The notes under the pieces are model-generated. The model made no database searches, was not told the origin of the DNA, and saw only the letters and a program-made list of their open reading frames with translations. Shown here piece by piece: positions 35,328 to 47,723 of a stretch of 64,000 nucleotides of DNA. Within the stretch, counting starts at the first letter, position 1. Each line of letters begins with the position of its first letter. The position numbers were made by a program, and so were the translations under genes. The DNA is from Deuterostichococcus epilithicus (taxonomy: Eukaryota; Chlorophyta; Trebouxiophyceae; Prasiolales; Stichococcaceae): assembly GCA_033439295.1 (NCBI GenBank), contig JAVTLE010000021.1:62009-126008 (forward strand), given 5' to 3'.

Positions 35328-36894
35328 GACGCCTACGTGACGGTCACCAAGCTCACCATCAGCATGGGTGTCAGCCTGCCAAACTCGAGTTGTTGCAGTG
35401 GATGTTGCCGCGTGTGTGCGAGCGGCGCCCAGCAGCCTGCATTGTGCTGCCGGCACGCGTGAGCCGGCGACGTCGGGGGTCAATTGCAGGCCTAAAGGCT
35501 GCAGGCAGGGCCCCTGCGCAGCAGAAGCTTGTTGTATTGTGCATCCTGGCCCAGGAAACCAGCTCGCAACTGCACTGCATGGCAATGACAGCATGCCAAT
35601 TCTGCCTTGATTAAGGAGGGCACTGCACAGCTGCAGAATGATTGAATCTGAGCACCATTGATGAAAGCATGAATGCCAAGCCAAGTCGGCACACCTGCTG
35701 GCTTGAGGCATCCTGGCTGCCGCGCCAGGGTCGCTGCCAGGGCTGCTGTGGCCTCCTGTTGGGTGAGTTGGCGCCTTCAGCGGCGCTGTGCGGCAACCTG
35801 GCTGCTCCGACTGCTTCCAGGCCGCATCTCTGGCTCAGCCCTCACACGAGCGAGGAGGACGCCAAAATTTAGCAGCTGGGTGTCGTGTTAGGGCGAATGC
35901 CCAACCGGAAGCTGCTGTCTGTGGGTCGGAGAGCGGGCCGAGGAGATGATTCCCGGATGGTTCTCGGTGAGATCGACTAGCACCTGCTCGCGTTGCAGCT
36001 CTTTTTTAACGGTGAAATGCAGTGAAAACCAAATTTTGCGAACTGTGCATCCTGGGCTTCCAAAGCCTCGTCACCTCGAAACCTGCAGAAAACGCCTGCT
36101 GGTTAAATTCAAGGCGGTCAGTTCGAAGCTGGCTGCTTCCCCCAGGGACTGTTATGCTGCTGCATGTTCTCATTCCAGTGCAGATGCAATGTAAAATGAG
36201 CACACTTGGGCGGCAGAAAGGAACCGCAATAAGCAAGGCTGTCGGTATGCCGATGCCACCGCAGCTGAGGTCAGTGTATGTGGAAGTGGCATCATGCAAA
36301 GGCGGCGGTAGGTGGCGCCAGACCCAATAGAAGGATTACAAGTTCCTACTTATGCCAAAAGGAGGGTGCATGCGGCAGCAACACTGCCGACTATCGCCAT
36401 AATACCTACAAACCGATCGACGCTCTCAAAGCAAGGACAGAAACGCAGGTCATGCCATCGATCCACGACGGCGCAAACTGTTCCAATCAAAATCGGGCAG
36501 CGCCGAATGCACGCCCGCAATGGCGCTGCCGAGATGCGGCAGACGCAGGTTTTTCAGTATTCAAATACCCCCAACACCCGAGCAACCCTGCTCGGCCAAA
36601 TACTAGCTCCTCATGATGAGCGAAAGTAGTGATAGCAGAGCCATTTGTTTCGCCAGCACTGCAGGTGCACATGCCGCTCCAGGTAAATACTTCTGTACCA
36701 TCATGGTGAGCCGCACCGGTCCTGCTGCATGCTCCAGCAGCATATGGGGGCGCTGCATCCAGCATTTCACGCCTGCTAGATCCCTACAGCTTCGTCACGG
36801 TGGCACCTCACGTACGATTCAGGTCGCACACTGCTTGACCTGCCCAATTTGCAGGGGCAGCTGCAGCGGCGCCGGCAGCGGCTACGTGCTGAGC
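35328..36894. other. Region between the kinase stop and the unnamed gene's first clear exon
   Basis: It should hold the 5' end and promoter of the unnamed minus-strand gene and the 3' UTR of the kinase. Apart from two candidate 5' exons (35798-35827, and one near 35697-35756 reading EATAALAATLARQPGCLKPA) I see no coding signal. Confidence 0.4.
36336..36340 (-). terminator. Candidate TGTAA poly(A) signal for the kinase gene
   Basis: TTACA on the plus strand reads TGTAA on the minus strand, about 555 bases after the kinase stop codon. TGTAA is the usual chlorophycean poly(A) signal; use here is inferred. Confidence 0.4.
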
Positions 36895-39800
36895 CTAGGC
36901 GAAGGTGGCACACATTGATGCGCTGGCCGCTGGCGCGTCACCATGGATGTCCAGCATGTCGTCCAGCAGGCCTGTTCGTTTAGGCAATGGGAGGTGTGAG
37001 CGCCTCAGAACGTTGACACGGCAAGCCGGCACACTGGGGCAGGGCACCGTGACCGACCAGCAAGTGCGGTCCACAGTTCGTCATCCCTGTGTGACACCCG
37101 GTGCAGTCAAGCCACAACACCAGGGACGTTCAGCTAATTGACTTTCGCACCTGAGAGGCCGGATGCGGGGCGCGACTGCGCGCGTGACAGCTCAGCGGCA
37201 GACAGCCGCAGCCGCAGCGTGTCGCTCATTTTGCGGTTCAGTGGCACAATGTTGCCGCTGACGCTGCGTGGCTTGGCGACGCCTACATGCACAGGGGGTC
37301 TCCACGTCAAGCAGCAGAGGACAGACAGGGACCAGCATGCAGGCTGACATCTGCAGTGGCGCTGCATTTTAGAACGCGATTTCGTCGCAACTCAGGCAGC
37401 CACTAGGTTGTCCCCACCGCGACTAGCACCACACCACTGGCCCATGTCATGGCAGATCACACCACGATGCAGAACCACGAGACAACCGCATGACGCGTGC
37501 AGAGACCCACCCAGGCCGAACTTCTGGAACCAGGGGTGCTGCAGCGCCTCCTCCGCCGAGATGCGCGCACCGGCGTCCCGCTGCAGCAGCGCGTTGATGA
37601 GCTGGGAGCCCTCCTGAGAGAAGGACTTCCAGGGCCCGTAGTCCATCGGGATGTTCTTCTGGATGACCGCCTCCATGACCTGGGACGCGCACCGGAAGCC
37701 AGTTGCCACACGAAGTACAAACAGCGGTGTGGACCGGAGAACGTCGTGTGTGCTTTGAATGCGTTGGGCAGCTGCGTAGAATGCCCTGATACTGACTGAC
37801 GCTTTGCATTTCACGTGCTCGGCCGGAGCGACGCCGTCGATGGCCGGTGCCATTGGAAACAGGAAGCAGGAAGTAGTACGCACCGCCTCGAGCGTTGTGG
37901 TGTGCAGCTCCTCCATCGTGCTCCACCAGGGGAAGCGGTCTGCCTGCGGCGTCGTGCGAGAAAGATCAGCAAGCCGACTCGCTCAGCGAGGGGGACTGCA
38001 TCCACAGGCACATGCAAACGCCGTGAAATCATGTGTAGGCACATGCGCAGGTGCCGCCAATGCAGCTGTTGGTACTGCTCAGCTGGAAGGCCCAACTCGC
38101 AGGAAGGGACCATCGACATACCAGCAGCTGGTACATCATCATGCCGGCGGCCCACATGTCTGCCTCCAGGCCGTAGTTGCCGATGAATACCTCCGGCGCC
38201 TGTGCAGAATGCCCGACGCAGTCAGCTTTGGAACTGACAACCTGCACTGCAAGAACACAGGCAGGCGCGTGCATGCATGCAGGACACAGTGTCAAGAGCC
38301 AGGTCTCGAGGGCCACCACAAGCAGGTGAATCGCATTCCGCCGCCACAGCACCCGGTGTGCTGCAGACGCCAGCGCACCATGAACATGGGGGTGCCGGTC
38401 TTGCGGGTGAGGGGGACTCCCTCCTGAACGTATTGCGCGCAGCCAAAGTCGATAGCGCGCAGCCAGCTGCCCGCCGGCAGCCTGCGCAGCAGAGCACGAA
38501 ACGTGACAGTCAGGAGCGCTGGCCATCAGGCGCCCGTCTCGGACAGTGAGTGGTCGCAGGACTCAGGCTCCCCGAAGTGGGCACCCAGCACATGTTCATG
38601 GAGTGCGCTGAGAGTCTCAACCGCACCGGACCGAGCGGGTTCGATGAGATGGCTCCAACAGATGGCATTCATGGCAGCAGAGGGGCAGCAACGCCGCAGC
38701 GGGGCATAACAGGTCCCATGCTGGCGGAACCAGCAAAGCAGGTCGGCATGCTGATAGTCGGACACAGGACGGTGCTGTGATGGTCGAGGCTGCCCCGACT
38801 GTGAGACTGAGTTCAAAAGGCTGCGGCTCAAAAACCGAGCGCACTTGTCCAGGCCAAGACCCCGGGCGCCGACGCGCGGTTCGTCCTTGAGCATGAAGTT
38901 GGCGGGCTTCACGTCGCCATGGTAGAAGTTGTGCTCGTGGCATGCGGCGATGGTCTGCAGCGCCTCATACATGACCCGTGCAACGTCTGCCTCCCCCAAG
39001 GGCCCATGGTCCTGCGGGCAGTGCAGAAGTTCCACTCTTGAGAATCCAAAATTGTTTGAGGTTGCCGCATCACGGTGGCACTATATGCCCTGCTATCTTT
39101 GACAACGCCGCCTTTTCTGATCTGATCAAGACGGTTTCCGTGGGGTGTGCGGGAGCTGGAGCGACCAGCCACCCGACTCTGTGGTCTGCACCATCGCTGG
39201 GGTCTCCGGAGGGCTGCTCAGGGTAAACGTCCGCAGCTCAGAGCCCTCACCTCGAGCAGCGTCTCCAGGTCACCGCCGCAGCACTCCTCCATTACGATGT
39301 ACACGCAGTTGTGGTCCTCGTAGGTGCCCAGCAGCTCCACCGCATTGCCGCTGGCCTGCAGCCTGTAGAGGCATGAAATTCATATCAGGACGTGTAGGCA
39401 GAAGGACGAGCACCCCAAGTGAAGCATGAGCACCCCAAGTAAGCATACACGCGGCCTGGCGCGGCATGCAGGCGCTCACTGCCTGTGGGCGGCTGACGTG
39501 GGAGCGCCACTGCCATGGCTGCTGGCGGCACGGCAGGAGTGGGGGCGGGCCATGCAACAGCGGCGTGCGCAGCAAGGCTCTCTCAGGGCAGTGACATGAA
39601 GACAACGGCTACCTTTGGAGCACGTCGAGCTCCTTCTTGAGCTTGCCGAGCACGATCTCGCGCCCGGCGCGCCCGCTGCCGCGCGACCGCCTGCTGCTGC
39701 CTGCCATGCCGTCCTTGGGCAGTATCTGCAGTGCAGTCGGCAGAGTGCGCATTAGCTGGTGTGGGGGAGCAGCTCGGCAGGGTGCGCGGCGGTTGGTGTG

Positions 39801-40889
39801 GGGACCAGCTCGGCAGCCCGCTCGGCAACCGGAGATATGACGACGTGTGCGATGACGGAAACGACAAAGCTGCACGCCCTGCGAGCGGACAGCTGCGCCT
39901 CAGCCGCCGCCGACTTGCGGGCTCCCGTATTGTCGGGAGGAGCGGCCACGGGCCAACACATGCATGCAGAGTTTCCAGCACGGACAGCAATCTCGTCTCC
40001 AGAGGTCTGCCTTTAGGGTCTGGGGTGTAGGGCCCACGACAGAGTGTGTGCACCTTGACTGCCACCGTCTCGCCAGACTCTATGTCCTCCGCGGCGTACA
40101 CGGTGCCAAAGCTGCCAGAGCCGATCTCCTCGATCAGGCTGTAGTTTTCCCGGAAGTTGGTGGGGAAGCCCAGGTCGCTGTCGAAGCAGCGCGAAGGCAC
40201 CTGCGCGTGCGCCGCAAATGGCGTCCTGGCGGCGCCGGGGATCTGCAAGGGAAGGGGAACGGGTAGGTAACAAACAGGTGAGAAACTCAACAAAGCAAGG
40301 CTGGATAAGGCCTTGGAAGAGTTCAGGCTCAAGCGTTCTCATACGGCCTACATCTAGGGTTTCAATATGCGTTCTCATACGGCCTACGTCTAGGGTTTCA
40401 ATATGTGATGAATTGCAGGCTCGGCATTTGTTTTTGGCGCACAAGTCGAGGTGTCATTGGGGCTAGTGACCAGGCAAGACGCCGCACCTGGGCTGGGGCT
40501 GCTGCTGAGGTCGCAGGCCGCTCAGCGACGGCTGCGGCTGCGGATGCATACACGCCGCCTGTCGCCGCGCCCTCTGCCGAACGCCGCGAGCCAAGCGCCG
40601 TGCTGGCCAGCCGCGCCAACGCGTTGAAGCGCGGCCGACCGATGTGCGAGGCGAGCCGCGCGAGCGTCGGCCGCCCAGCAAAGGCAGACTGGCTGCTGCT
40701 GATGCCCTGCAGCTGTGCGCTGACGCCGCCGGTGAGCGGGCTCTGCTGCCTGGCACTGGTGTCTGCCCGCCTGTTGTAGGTGCTGAGCGCGCAGAAGCGC
40801 TGCTGCCGCCCCACAGCAGCATTCATCATTGTCTGTGTGTGCCGGGCCCGGCTGCCGCGCAGCTGGCTGGCGAACGTGCCCGTGGCCAT
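36895..40889 (-). CDS. Protein kinase with plastid-type N-terminal extension, 533 aa
   Basis: Model: 40488-40889, 40054-40242, 39613-39725, 39251-39362, 38845-39011, 38379-38481, 38122-38199, 37884-37943, 37511-37679, 37151-37282, 36895-36971; ten GT-AG introns, every phase closing. Residues 1-134 are Ala/Ser/Arg-rich and almost acid-free (MATGTFASQLRGSRARHTQT), like a chloroplast transit peptide. An in-frame ATG at 40979 would add 30 residues. Kinase core: glycine loop IGSGSFGTVYAAED (174-187), Lys197 in VAVK, catalytic loop HGDVKPANFML (303-313, HGD rather than HRD), DFG at 339-341 (RAIDFGCAQ), and APEVFIGNYGLEADMW. The fold resembles the CAMK/CDPK group, but no EF-hands follow and the C-terminus after the kinase domain is short. 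Substrate unknown; the plastid location is inferred from composition only. Confidence 0.88.
40333..40404. repeat. 36-bp tandem duplication carrying a TAGGGTTT motif
   Basis: Two 36-bp copies (40333-40368 and 40369-40404) of gcgttctcatacggcctac... with one base difference (catctaggg versus cgtctaggg). They lie in kinase intron 1. Confidence 0.92.
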
Positions 40890-40979
40890 GGACACATTTT
40901 GGAGACATTGCGCGTGCACAGCCATAGCTGCGTGTGCACAAAGAATGGGCTTCAGCGTTTGTAAGCTTAGGTTTGCCAT

Positions 40980-42247
40980 GCCTCCAGCTCACCTAACGAC
41001 ACAGCGGCAGGCATAGCCAGCCAAGTGAGCTGCAAGCGCGCACGTCCGCTGAAAAACATTCAGGAGCTGAGTGCCAGCATCGATACGTCCGGACTCGGCT
41101 GCGCATGGGAAGTAGACCGACAGCGCTGCCCTTCAAGACTGCGCCCGCGAGCGACCTGACCGTGAAGCAGCTATCTGGCCCCGCACCACACGCAGAAGAG
41201 GCGCACAGAAAATCCGAGCGCTGTGGTGCGGCTTCTCTGGCGTAGCGCCCTACCGGAGGGTGCCCAGCGCAGGGGAGCCAGAAAAATGGTCAAACAGGCA
41301 ACCGCGCCCCGGGCCGTGCGCCGCAGGCGCATGCTACCAGAGAAAACAGTCGTGGCGACTGCCGCATTCACCTGCTGTGCCGCCTCAAGGGCGCCCCGAG
41401 CTGGACGGGAAGCAGCCCACGCAGTTCAGCTGCCGACTTCCGCCTAGCTCTCGCTGCCCAAGAGGGCCGAGGAGGCGACGGGACGGCTGGCGGACGGTTG
41501 CCTGAGCGGCCTCTGATGAGTCGATGGCGAGGCTTGGAAGCAGGCGGCCGGGTTGCGGTTGGCCTTCAAAGTATCAAGCTTATATCTGGTGCCAGCGCGA
41601 GGGCTCTGTAGGAGGTTTGACTTGCTGGCGATGTCAACAAAGCCCCGATGCGATCGAGAGCACAAACAGGTTCCCACGAGCTGACGAGACGCGGTGTAGG
41701 CTGATCCGCTGTTGGCTTGCAAAGTGTAACCACTGTTGCTCTGGAGGCACAGGAGCCACTACTTCAGACACTTTATAGGGTATTGATCAGTACGGGCAAC
41801 TACTTCCAGCAGCTGCTGCTGCGACTCTCGAACAGGCACATGACAGACCGCAACAGGTGATTCACACCTGTGTAATGCAACAACAAACATGATTGGACGG
41901 AACATGAGGACCACACTTAGTTTTGCATTGCACCTCTCGAGATGCAGGGCGAATGATCCGACACCCGACTTTCTCGGCTAAATTTCACTGTGAGACGAAG
42001 CACCGTGGGCGATACAGTTTGCTGAGGCGGTCCTTGGTCTTGGCTTTCTTGACTTTCCACATGGACATGCAACCCTCCATCCGGTCGGATCAGGGGTGAT
42101 GTTGAAGGTGGGTGCTCTCTGGCGTTGCCCACCCCAGATCTGAGTTGCCTTCGTGACCGAAAGCAGCAGCACATTCACTGGACGAGAGCTGGACTGCTGT
42201 CAATAGCACATACGGAGCAGAACCACCGGCTAAACCTCAAAGTGCAG
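40980..42247. other. Divergent intergenic region, kinase to glycosyltransferase
   Basis: Lies between the minus-strand kinase and the plus-strand glycosyltransferase. It should contain both promoters and probably a 5' exon of the glycosyltransferase, since no in-frame ATG precedes that gene's membrane segment in the first exon I can support. No other coding evidence. Confidence 0.4.
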
Positions 42248-45200
42248 GCTCCACCGAGCCGCGGCGCGGCTCGGCGGGCGCGCATCCTGTCACGGCTTCT
42301 GCCCCTGCTGGCATTCGCGGCTCTGGTGTTTGCCGGCGTCCGGGCGGTGGGCTGGCTCTCCGGCGGGCGTAGCAGCAGTGAGGCCACCCCTGGCAGCGTC
42401 AGGACGGCTGCCAGCGATGCCACCGGTGCCGGGCCGCTCATGCCACAGGTTGACCTGGCAGCGTGCATGGCCGAGCCAAACGCCACGGCGGGCCGCCCCA
42501 TGACCACCGAGCTGTACCTGAGCGGCGAACCGACCAGGTTAGCTGGGCTCGCTGATGGCTCACCTGCCGAGTGGTCTCCGCTGCGAGCCATTGATACATG
42601 CCGCAGAGGCCACGATGTTCCAGGCGCCTGGCAGCGGCAGCAGGACACAGCGGCACACGGGCGGCTGGCGGCCTGCGCTCGCCGCGCACCTCCAGTAGCC
42701 CCAATCTCCGTAGTGTGCACCTGCGCCAGGCACTTTCTGCTGAGCACCGCAGCGCCTCATGTCGGGACCCAGGAAACGCAGGTACCCAATGCCATTCTGG
42801 AGCGCCGAACCTGGTCTGTCATCCGCAGGCTGGACCTGGACCTGGTGCTGCTCGCCCCGCGGCGTGTGCCGCCGGGTGAAATCACCATGGTGGTCACCTA
42901 CGACGTGGGCCGGCTGTACATGCTGGATGGGCTGTGCCTGGTATGGGGTGGCGCAGTCTCCGCTGCAGTTTACCAGGCGAGCATCTGACTTCCAAATTTC
43001 GCTGTCGGCAGCCCTTGCGGTGTCTCCTCCTTTCTCCAGTGCATGCTGGATGGCTGCGCGACATGTGCCGGCGCCATCTCCGCTGCCGTCGAAGAAGAAG
43101 AAGCCAGGCAAGGCTTCGGGTGCTTCGGGCATGCGTCCTGTCGCCGCTTCCCTCCGCACATGCTGGACGAGCAGTGCCCAGTGCTGAACGGCCAGGTCGT
43201 TCCGCTGCAGCCTTGCTGGGCATGACGCTGTGGCACAGCCGGGCTCTGCACCCACCCGCAGCAAGCTGGCACAGGGCTCCCCCAGGGGAGCCCGGCAGCT
43301 GGCCGTCAGCCCAGCATGCCACAATGGTGACCGGGAAGCACGAGCATCACTCCAGTCCTCGCCCTGAGCAGTTGCCCTGGGCAGTTGCCCTGGGCAGAAG
43401 CCCTTTCCGCCCGACTCTGGCGTCGTCTGCATGCAGCGCAGCCGATCGACGACTCGCCGGAGGCGCCGTCGAAGGATGAGCCGTTGCGGGGGGCGCGGCA
43501 CCGCGTGCGCGACATCCACAGCCGGTGCGTGACTCCCGGCTTCAGAACCCTCCTGCATGACCCACGAAACCCTTGTCTGCGCCCAGGGGCTGTGAGACGG
43601 GCTTGCACGCCCTTGCTGTGTGTGCAGGGTCAGCACTCTTGTGCCGCAGGGCGTGCACGTCCCGCCAAAGGCCTCTGCACCGGGGCACCAAACTGTGGTG
43701 GGCAACACAGACCGAGATGGGGAATGAGTTGGCTCTCCTGGTCGAACAGCCCTCGCAGCCATGCCCCTTCTTCCCTGTGCGCAGCCTGCAGCGGCTCTCG
43801 AAGTTGCAAACAGATGCGCTGGGCGTCCTTGCACACCGTACGGTGTTGGCTGCATGACCTGACGCCATGTTCCCCTCCCGCCTGCAGCGTGTCGAAGCTG
43901 CGGACGTGCGCGCTGGACATCATGCTCTTCACAGAGCGTGTGGCGGCCGCCGACCCGCAGCTGCAGCACCTGTTTCCTGTCAACACCCTCAGGTGGAAAC
44001 TCAGGTTTCCTATCTCTGTCCGCTTGTCAGCCTGGCTCGACCCTGGCCCCTGGCGCCTCTCATCACGGGGATCACATATATATGATGTAATCCCCCTGCT
44101 CTCATCCCTGCCTGCCCCTTGACGCGCACTACCAATGCAATGCACAAAACCATGACCGCATGGCGTGCTTCGCGACCCTGACAAGACAAGGAACCTGGGC
44201 CCCTGCCTGCTGTTCAAGCAGTGCGATCAGCGTGCTCGTCAGACCCGGGGTGCATGCGGCAGCGCCTGTGCTGGTGGTGCCGAGGAAGCTTCCGGCGTGC
44301 GGCAGGCGGGCGCGTGCTGATCGTGTCGTGAGGCAGTCGACAGCAAAGCAGAGCGGCCGGTCAGGTGCATACGGCGTGCGTGTGGGTCTTCTGCAGACGC
44401 ATGGCGCGGTCGGCGGCGTCTGCCCAGGCAGTGGTGGCAGCGGCAGTGGTGCCAAAATCGCGCCGGTTCGATGAATCAGTGGGGCCAGTCCCGGCACCGA
44501 CCCTACCTCTCACAGCTGAGCCTGCATGCCTGCCTGCAGGAACCGGGCAATGCTGCTGGCGCAGACGGAGCTGGTGTTGGTTATAGACGGCGACCTGCTG
44601 CCGCAGATGGGCGCTCGCGCAAAGTTTGTTCCCGGCACCCGGCGGGGAGATGCGCTGCTTGCGGCGGCGCTCGGGAAGACGTACCACGTGCTGCCAGCGT
44701 TTGACACGACCAGCATGGAGCTGGCCTACGATGTCGCAGCAGGTAAATTGCGACAGCGTTGTCCCTAGGGCTGAAATCGGCCATGCTCGCCAGCGTCGTT
44801 CTGTGCAGCGCCCTGTGCCGCAGATGCTGCCAGCTGATCATGACAGGCTGCCACGACTGACCAGGTTGTGGGCACACTCTCGCCCCTGGCCGCCTGATCA
44901 ATCAAAGTGCGTCCACCAGGCGACAAGGCGGCGGCCGTGGCGGCGTTCAACGCGGGGCGCATCGTGCGCTTCGGCGCCAACAACTCGCGCTTCCCGCAGG
45001 GCTGCACCGACTACGAGCGCTGGAAGGTCGCGACGCAGCAGTACGCCATCACCTACTGCAACAGGTGGACTCACTATGTCCATCGCAGCTCTGCTTCCCT
45101 GAGGCAACTCAGACGGCGGCATCACATACTGCAACTGGCTGTGCCTCCTGGGACAGCTCAGTGAGCTGCAGCGGGGGCTGCTGCAGGGGGAACCTGGGTG

Positions 45201-46161
45201 AGTGGCTGGGGGCTTTTGAGCCGCGCGCCGGCCCATGATGGAGCCTGGGGCTGTCTGCCCACCAGGGGTTGTTGCTGTGCCCTGCAATACGACCTTGACA
45301 TCAGCTCGAGAAGGAGACTCTCTAGAAGCTGTCAAACCCAATCCCCGGGGTGTCCCCAAGGTTCTGGCTGACAGAATGAGGACTTGATCCTGCACAGGTA
45401 TGAGCCGTGGGGCATTGTGCACCGCCACCACTCGCCGTGGTTTGACGCCCGCTTCCGCGGCTACGGCCGCAACAAGATCATGTACGCGGCGGCGCTCAAT
45501 ACCTCGTCCTTCAGCTTCGTCATCGACCCCGATACCTTCGTGATCCACCGGCCGCACGCCGACTCCTCAGCGCAGCGCATCTTCTACGAGTCGCAGGACC
45601 GCAGGCGTGCACAATTGACACCCTAGAGTTTCCACGATTTCCTTGCTGCACTCTTGACGCCATGATGGCGTCAGCTGCACTGGCATGTGCACATGTGGGT
45701 CGTATGTTATACGACTGTTATCTCGTTCTTGTTCCCAGTTCCAAACAAAACAAGGAAATGCCAGCGCTGCCACATGCTTGGGTTGTCGCCAGCCTTCACT
45801 TTGACTTCGGTGCTTCTGCAATCTGACACCGGTGCTAACGTGTCGGCGCAGCAGTGCGTAGGCTCCGGGAAGTCTGGTCATCACAGTATGCCAGCCACCC
45901 TCCGCGTTGCGGACGGCGCTCTGCGGCTGCTCCGACTTTAATCGCGTGATAGGCGGCTGCCTGACGCGCAGGGTGCACTCGCACATCATGGGCATGTTCG
46001 AGCACCAGCGCGCCGCGGGGCGGTTCGTACCCGTGGTCGACGACACCACGCTGCGGTGCAAGGCACAGCTACCGTGGTGGGCGGGGCACATCCAGGAGCA
46101 GGGGGAGGCTTTTTACCCCCAGGCATCGGCGGGCGGCGCGGTGGCGGCGGCGGCAGCATAG
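42248..46161 (+). CDS. LARGE/B4GAT1-type glycosyltransferase (GT49-like), type II membrane protein
   Basis: Exons supported: 42248-42537 (ILSRLLPLLAFAALVFAGVRAVGWL, a signal anchor), 42829-42976 (EITMVVTYDVGRLYMLDGLCLVWGGAVSAAVYQ), 43385-43524, 43888-43992 (CALDIMLFTERVAAADPQLQHLFPVNTLR), 44540-44742 (NRAMLLAQTELVLVIDGDLLPQ; IDGD is the metal/nucleotide-binding DxD), 44920-45064, 45398-45604 (RYEPWGIVHRHHSPWFDARFRGYGRNK and HRPH), and 45972-46161 with the stop at 46159-46161. Phases agree across these exons. Family knowledge: GT49 enzymes such as LARGE and B4GAT1 add GlcA (LARGE also Xyl) in the Golgi. Donor and acceptor here are unknown. The start is unresolved: the first ATG must be in an upstream exon, because within this exon only a Met downstream of the membrane segment (42440) is available. 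Two introns seem to use GC donors. Confidence 0.85.
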
Positions 46162-46964
46162 TCTGCTGCAGAAGGCCTGCAATAGCGCCAGTACTGGTGG
46201 TGCTGGCGGCTTGGGGTGTGCATGTGAACAGGACGAGAATCCTAATGCATCTCATGTACAGCGCACGCAGACATGTGGCATTGCAAAGAACCTCTCTGGG
46301 GGCCATTGCAATCTCATTGATTCTGACCATGTTCAGTAGTCTGCGTGTTGGAAGCAGTTCTTCAAGTGATGTGCCATGCCTATGGGAGTACGTCAGCCCT
46401 TGCAACTGGCCTTCAACCCCTCTGCCCAACTGCTGCTGCTGCTGCAGCCCCCCTTGCCTACACGTGAACGCTGCGGCAAGCATTGCCATATGCTTGCAAA
46501 ATAACAGCCATGATGCACGATGTCACGGATCAGACTCTTAGGGCATATGGCTCGCTCTTTGCTCTAGGGAGCTTGCCGAGGCCGGCATGACCGCAAGCCT
46601 TCCGTTTCTCACGGCGTTGTCGCACATCATTTACATCATCTGTCGTAGATCCCGCCGCATAAACCGCCATCGAGTGAGCTCTCAGCAGGCCTGTTGCGTT
46701 GGAAGCTGGCGGCGGACCCCAACCATCCAGCGCGTACATCCAGCGCGTACTTTTGGAACGCACTATGCCTCGGACGCGCCCAGGGGTCTACAAGGCGTCG
46801 TCGAGAACAGATGAGCCGCCTCTGCTTGAGCCACAGAAATGATCGAGGCCCGCGAGGTCCGCCGAGAACTATTCAGGCTGCGAGGGATACATGTTTGCGA
46901 AGGATTTGATAGACGAGGACTACGCTGAGAACGGATCAACAATTGGCGGAACCCTGGCGTGCGT

Positions 46965-46969
46965 TGTAA
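46965..46969 (+). terminator. Candidate TGTAA poly(A) signal for the glycosyltransferase gene
   Basis: TGTAA lies about 800 bases after the stop codon at 46161, in a more AT-rich stretch without coding signal. Use is inferred. Confidence 0.4.
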
Positions 46970-47068
46970 TGCGCACGCAGCCGTTGGCGATCTCTCGAGT
47001 CCGTCTATCCGTCTTCGCTAATTTCTGACCTTTAATAAACACTTCATTCATCGGCCGCAGCTACAGTG

Positions 47069-47150
47069 ATGTTGGCATCAGCTCGCCGAGCGGCAGCATT
47101 TGTTGCGATCGCAGCTGCGACCCTGATGCTGCTGGCGATCGAACCTGCAG
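47069..47150 (+). CDS. Candidate first exon of a small secreted protein
   Basis: The ATG at 47069 opens MLASARRAAAFVAIAAATLMLLAIEPA, a textbook signal peptide (basic start, hydrophobic core), followed at 47151 by a gtacga donor in phase 1. I could not find a convincing second exon on this strand, and the next gene lies on the other strand. It may be a short gene, a gene remnant or chance. Confidence 0.3.
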
Positions 47151-47723
47151 GTACGATTTTCCTCGGACCCGTTTCACGTTTCGTGAGCGAATGGTCAAAT
47201 TTGTTCAGCACAAGTGGGGTCATGACCCCAATCGTGCTGAAGAATCCTCGCTGATCAGGATGGCCCGATGATGGGCCTCCGAATGCCACCCTGCCTGCCG
47301 CCAGTCCACGTAGATGCAGTGACTGATCGAAAGGAGCACTTTTGGTATTGAAAATCAAATAACTTGAAAAATCAAAAAGAAAATCGAGCTGGCAAATGTG
47401 CAGTCTTATTGGCCTCCACAGCATGGCGATACCACCGATATCAGAGGTATGAAAATCTGCAGTAGTGTGCAAGGTTATTGGCCAGCACAGCGTGTAAGTT
47501 TCAGCAGAATGAAGTAGCAGGTTCAGGAATGATTTGGCACCCACTTTGTTTGACATCGGCGTCATGATTGGCAGCGTGTTCAGGTCGTCCTCATCCGGCA
47601 GAGCGTCTCATGGTCGTTCATGATTCGTGATAGATTTTGTATCCTGTCAGTGTTGCATTTGGATCTGGTCAGTCTTCCGGCTGATTCTCAGGTTCGTCGA
47701 AGGTACCCACGTCAGCTGCCTCA
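47151..47723. other. AT-richer non-coding stretch
   Basis: No exon supported. Contains a 14-bp perfect palindrome (ggggtcatgacccc, 47216-47229) and two loosely similar blocks around 47398 and 47466 (gtgcagtcttattggcc / gtgcaaggttattggcc). Confidence 0.4.

Noticed and set aside
43385-44122. Single 245-codon open frame as the glycosyltransferase exon
   Set aside because: Only 43385-43524 and, in another frame, 43888-43992 match the family; the rest is intron.
47216-47229. 14-bp palindrome ggggtcatgacccc as an operator
   Set aside because: A single short palindrome with no repeat and no nearby promoter is not evidence of a binding site.
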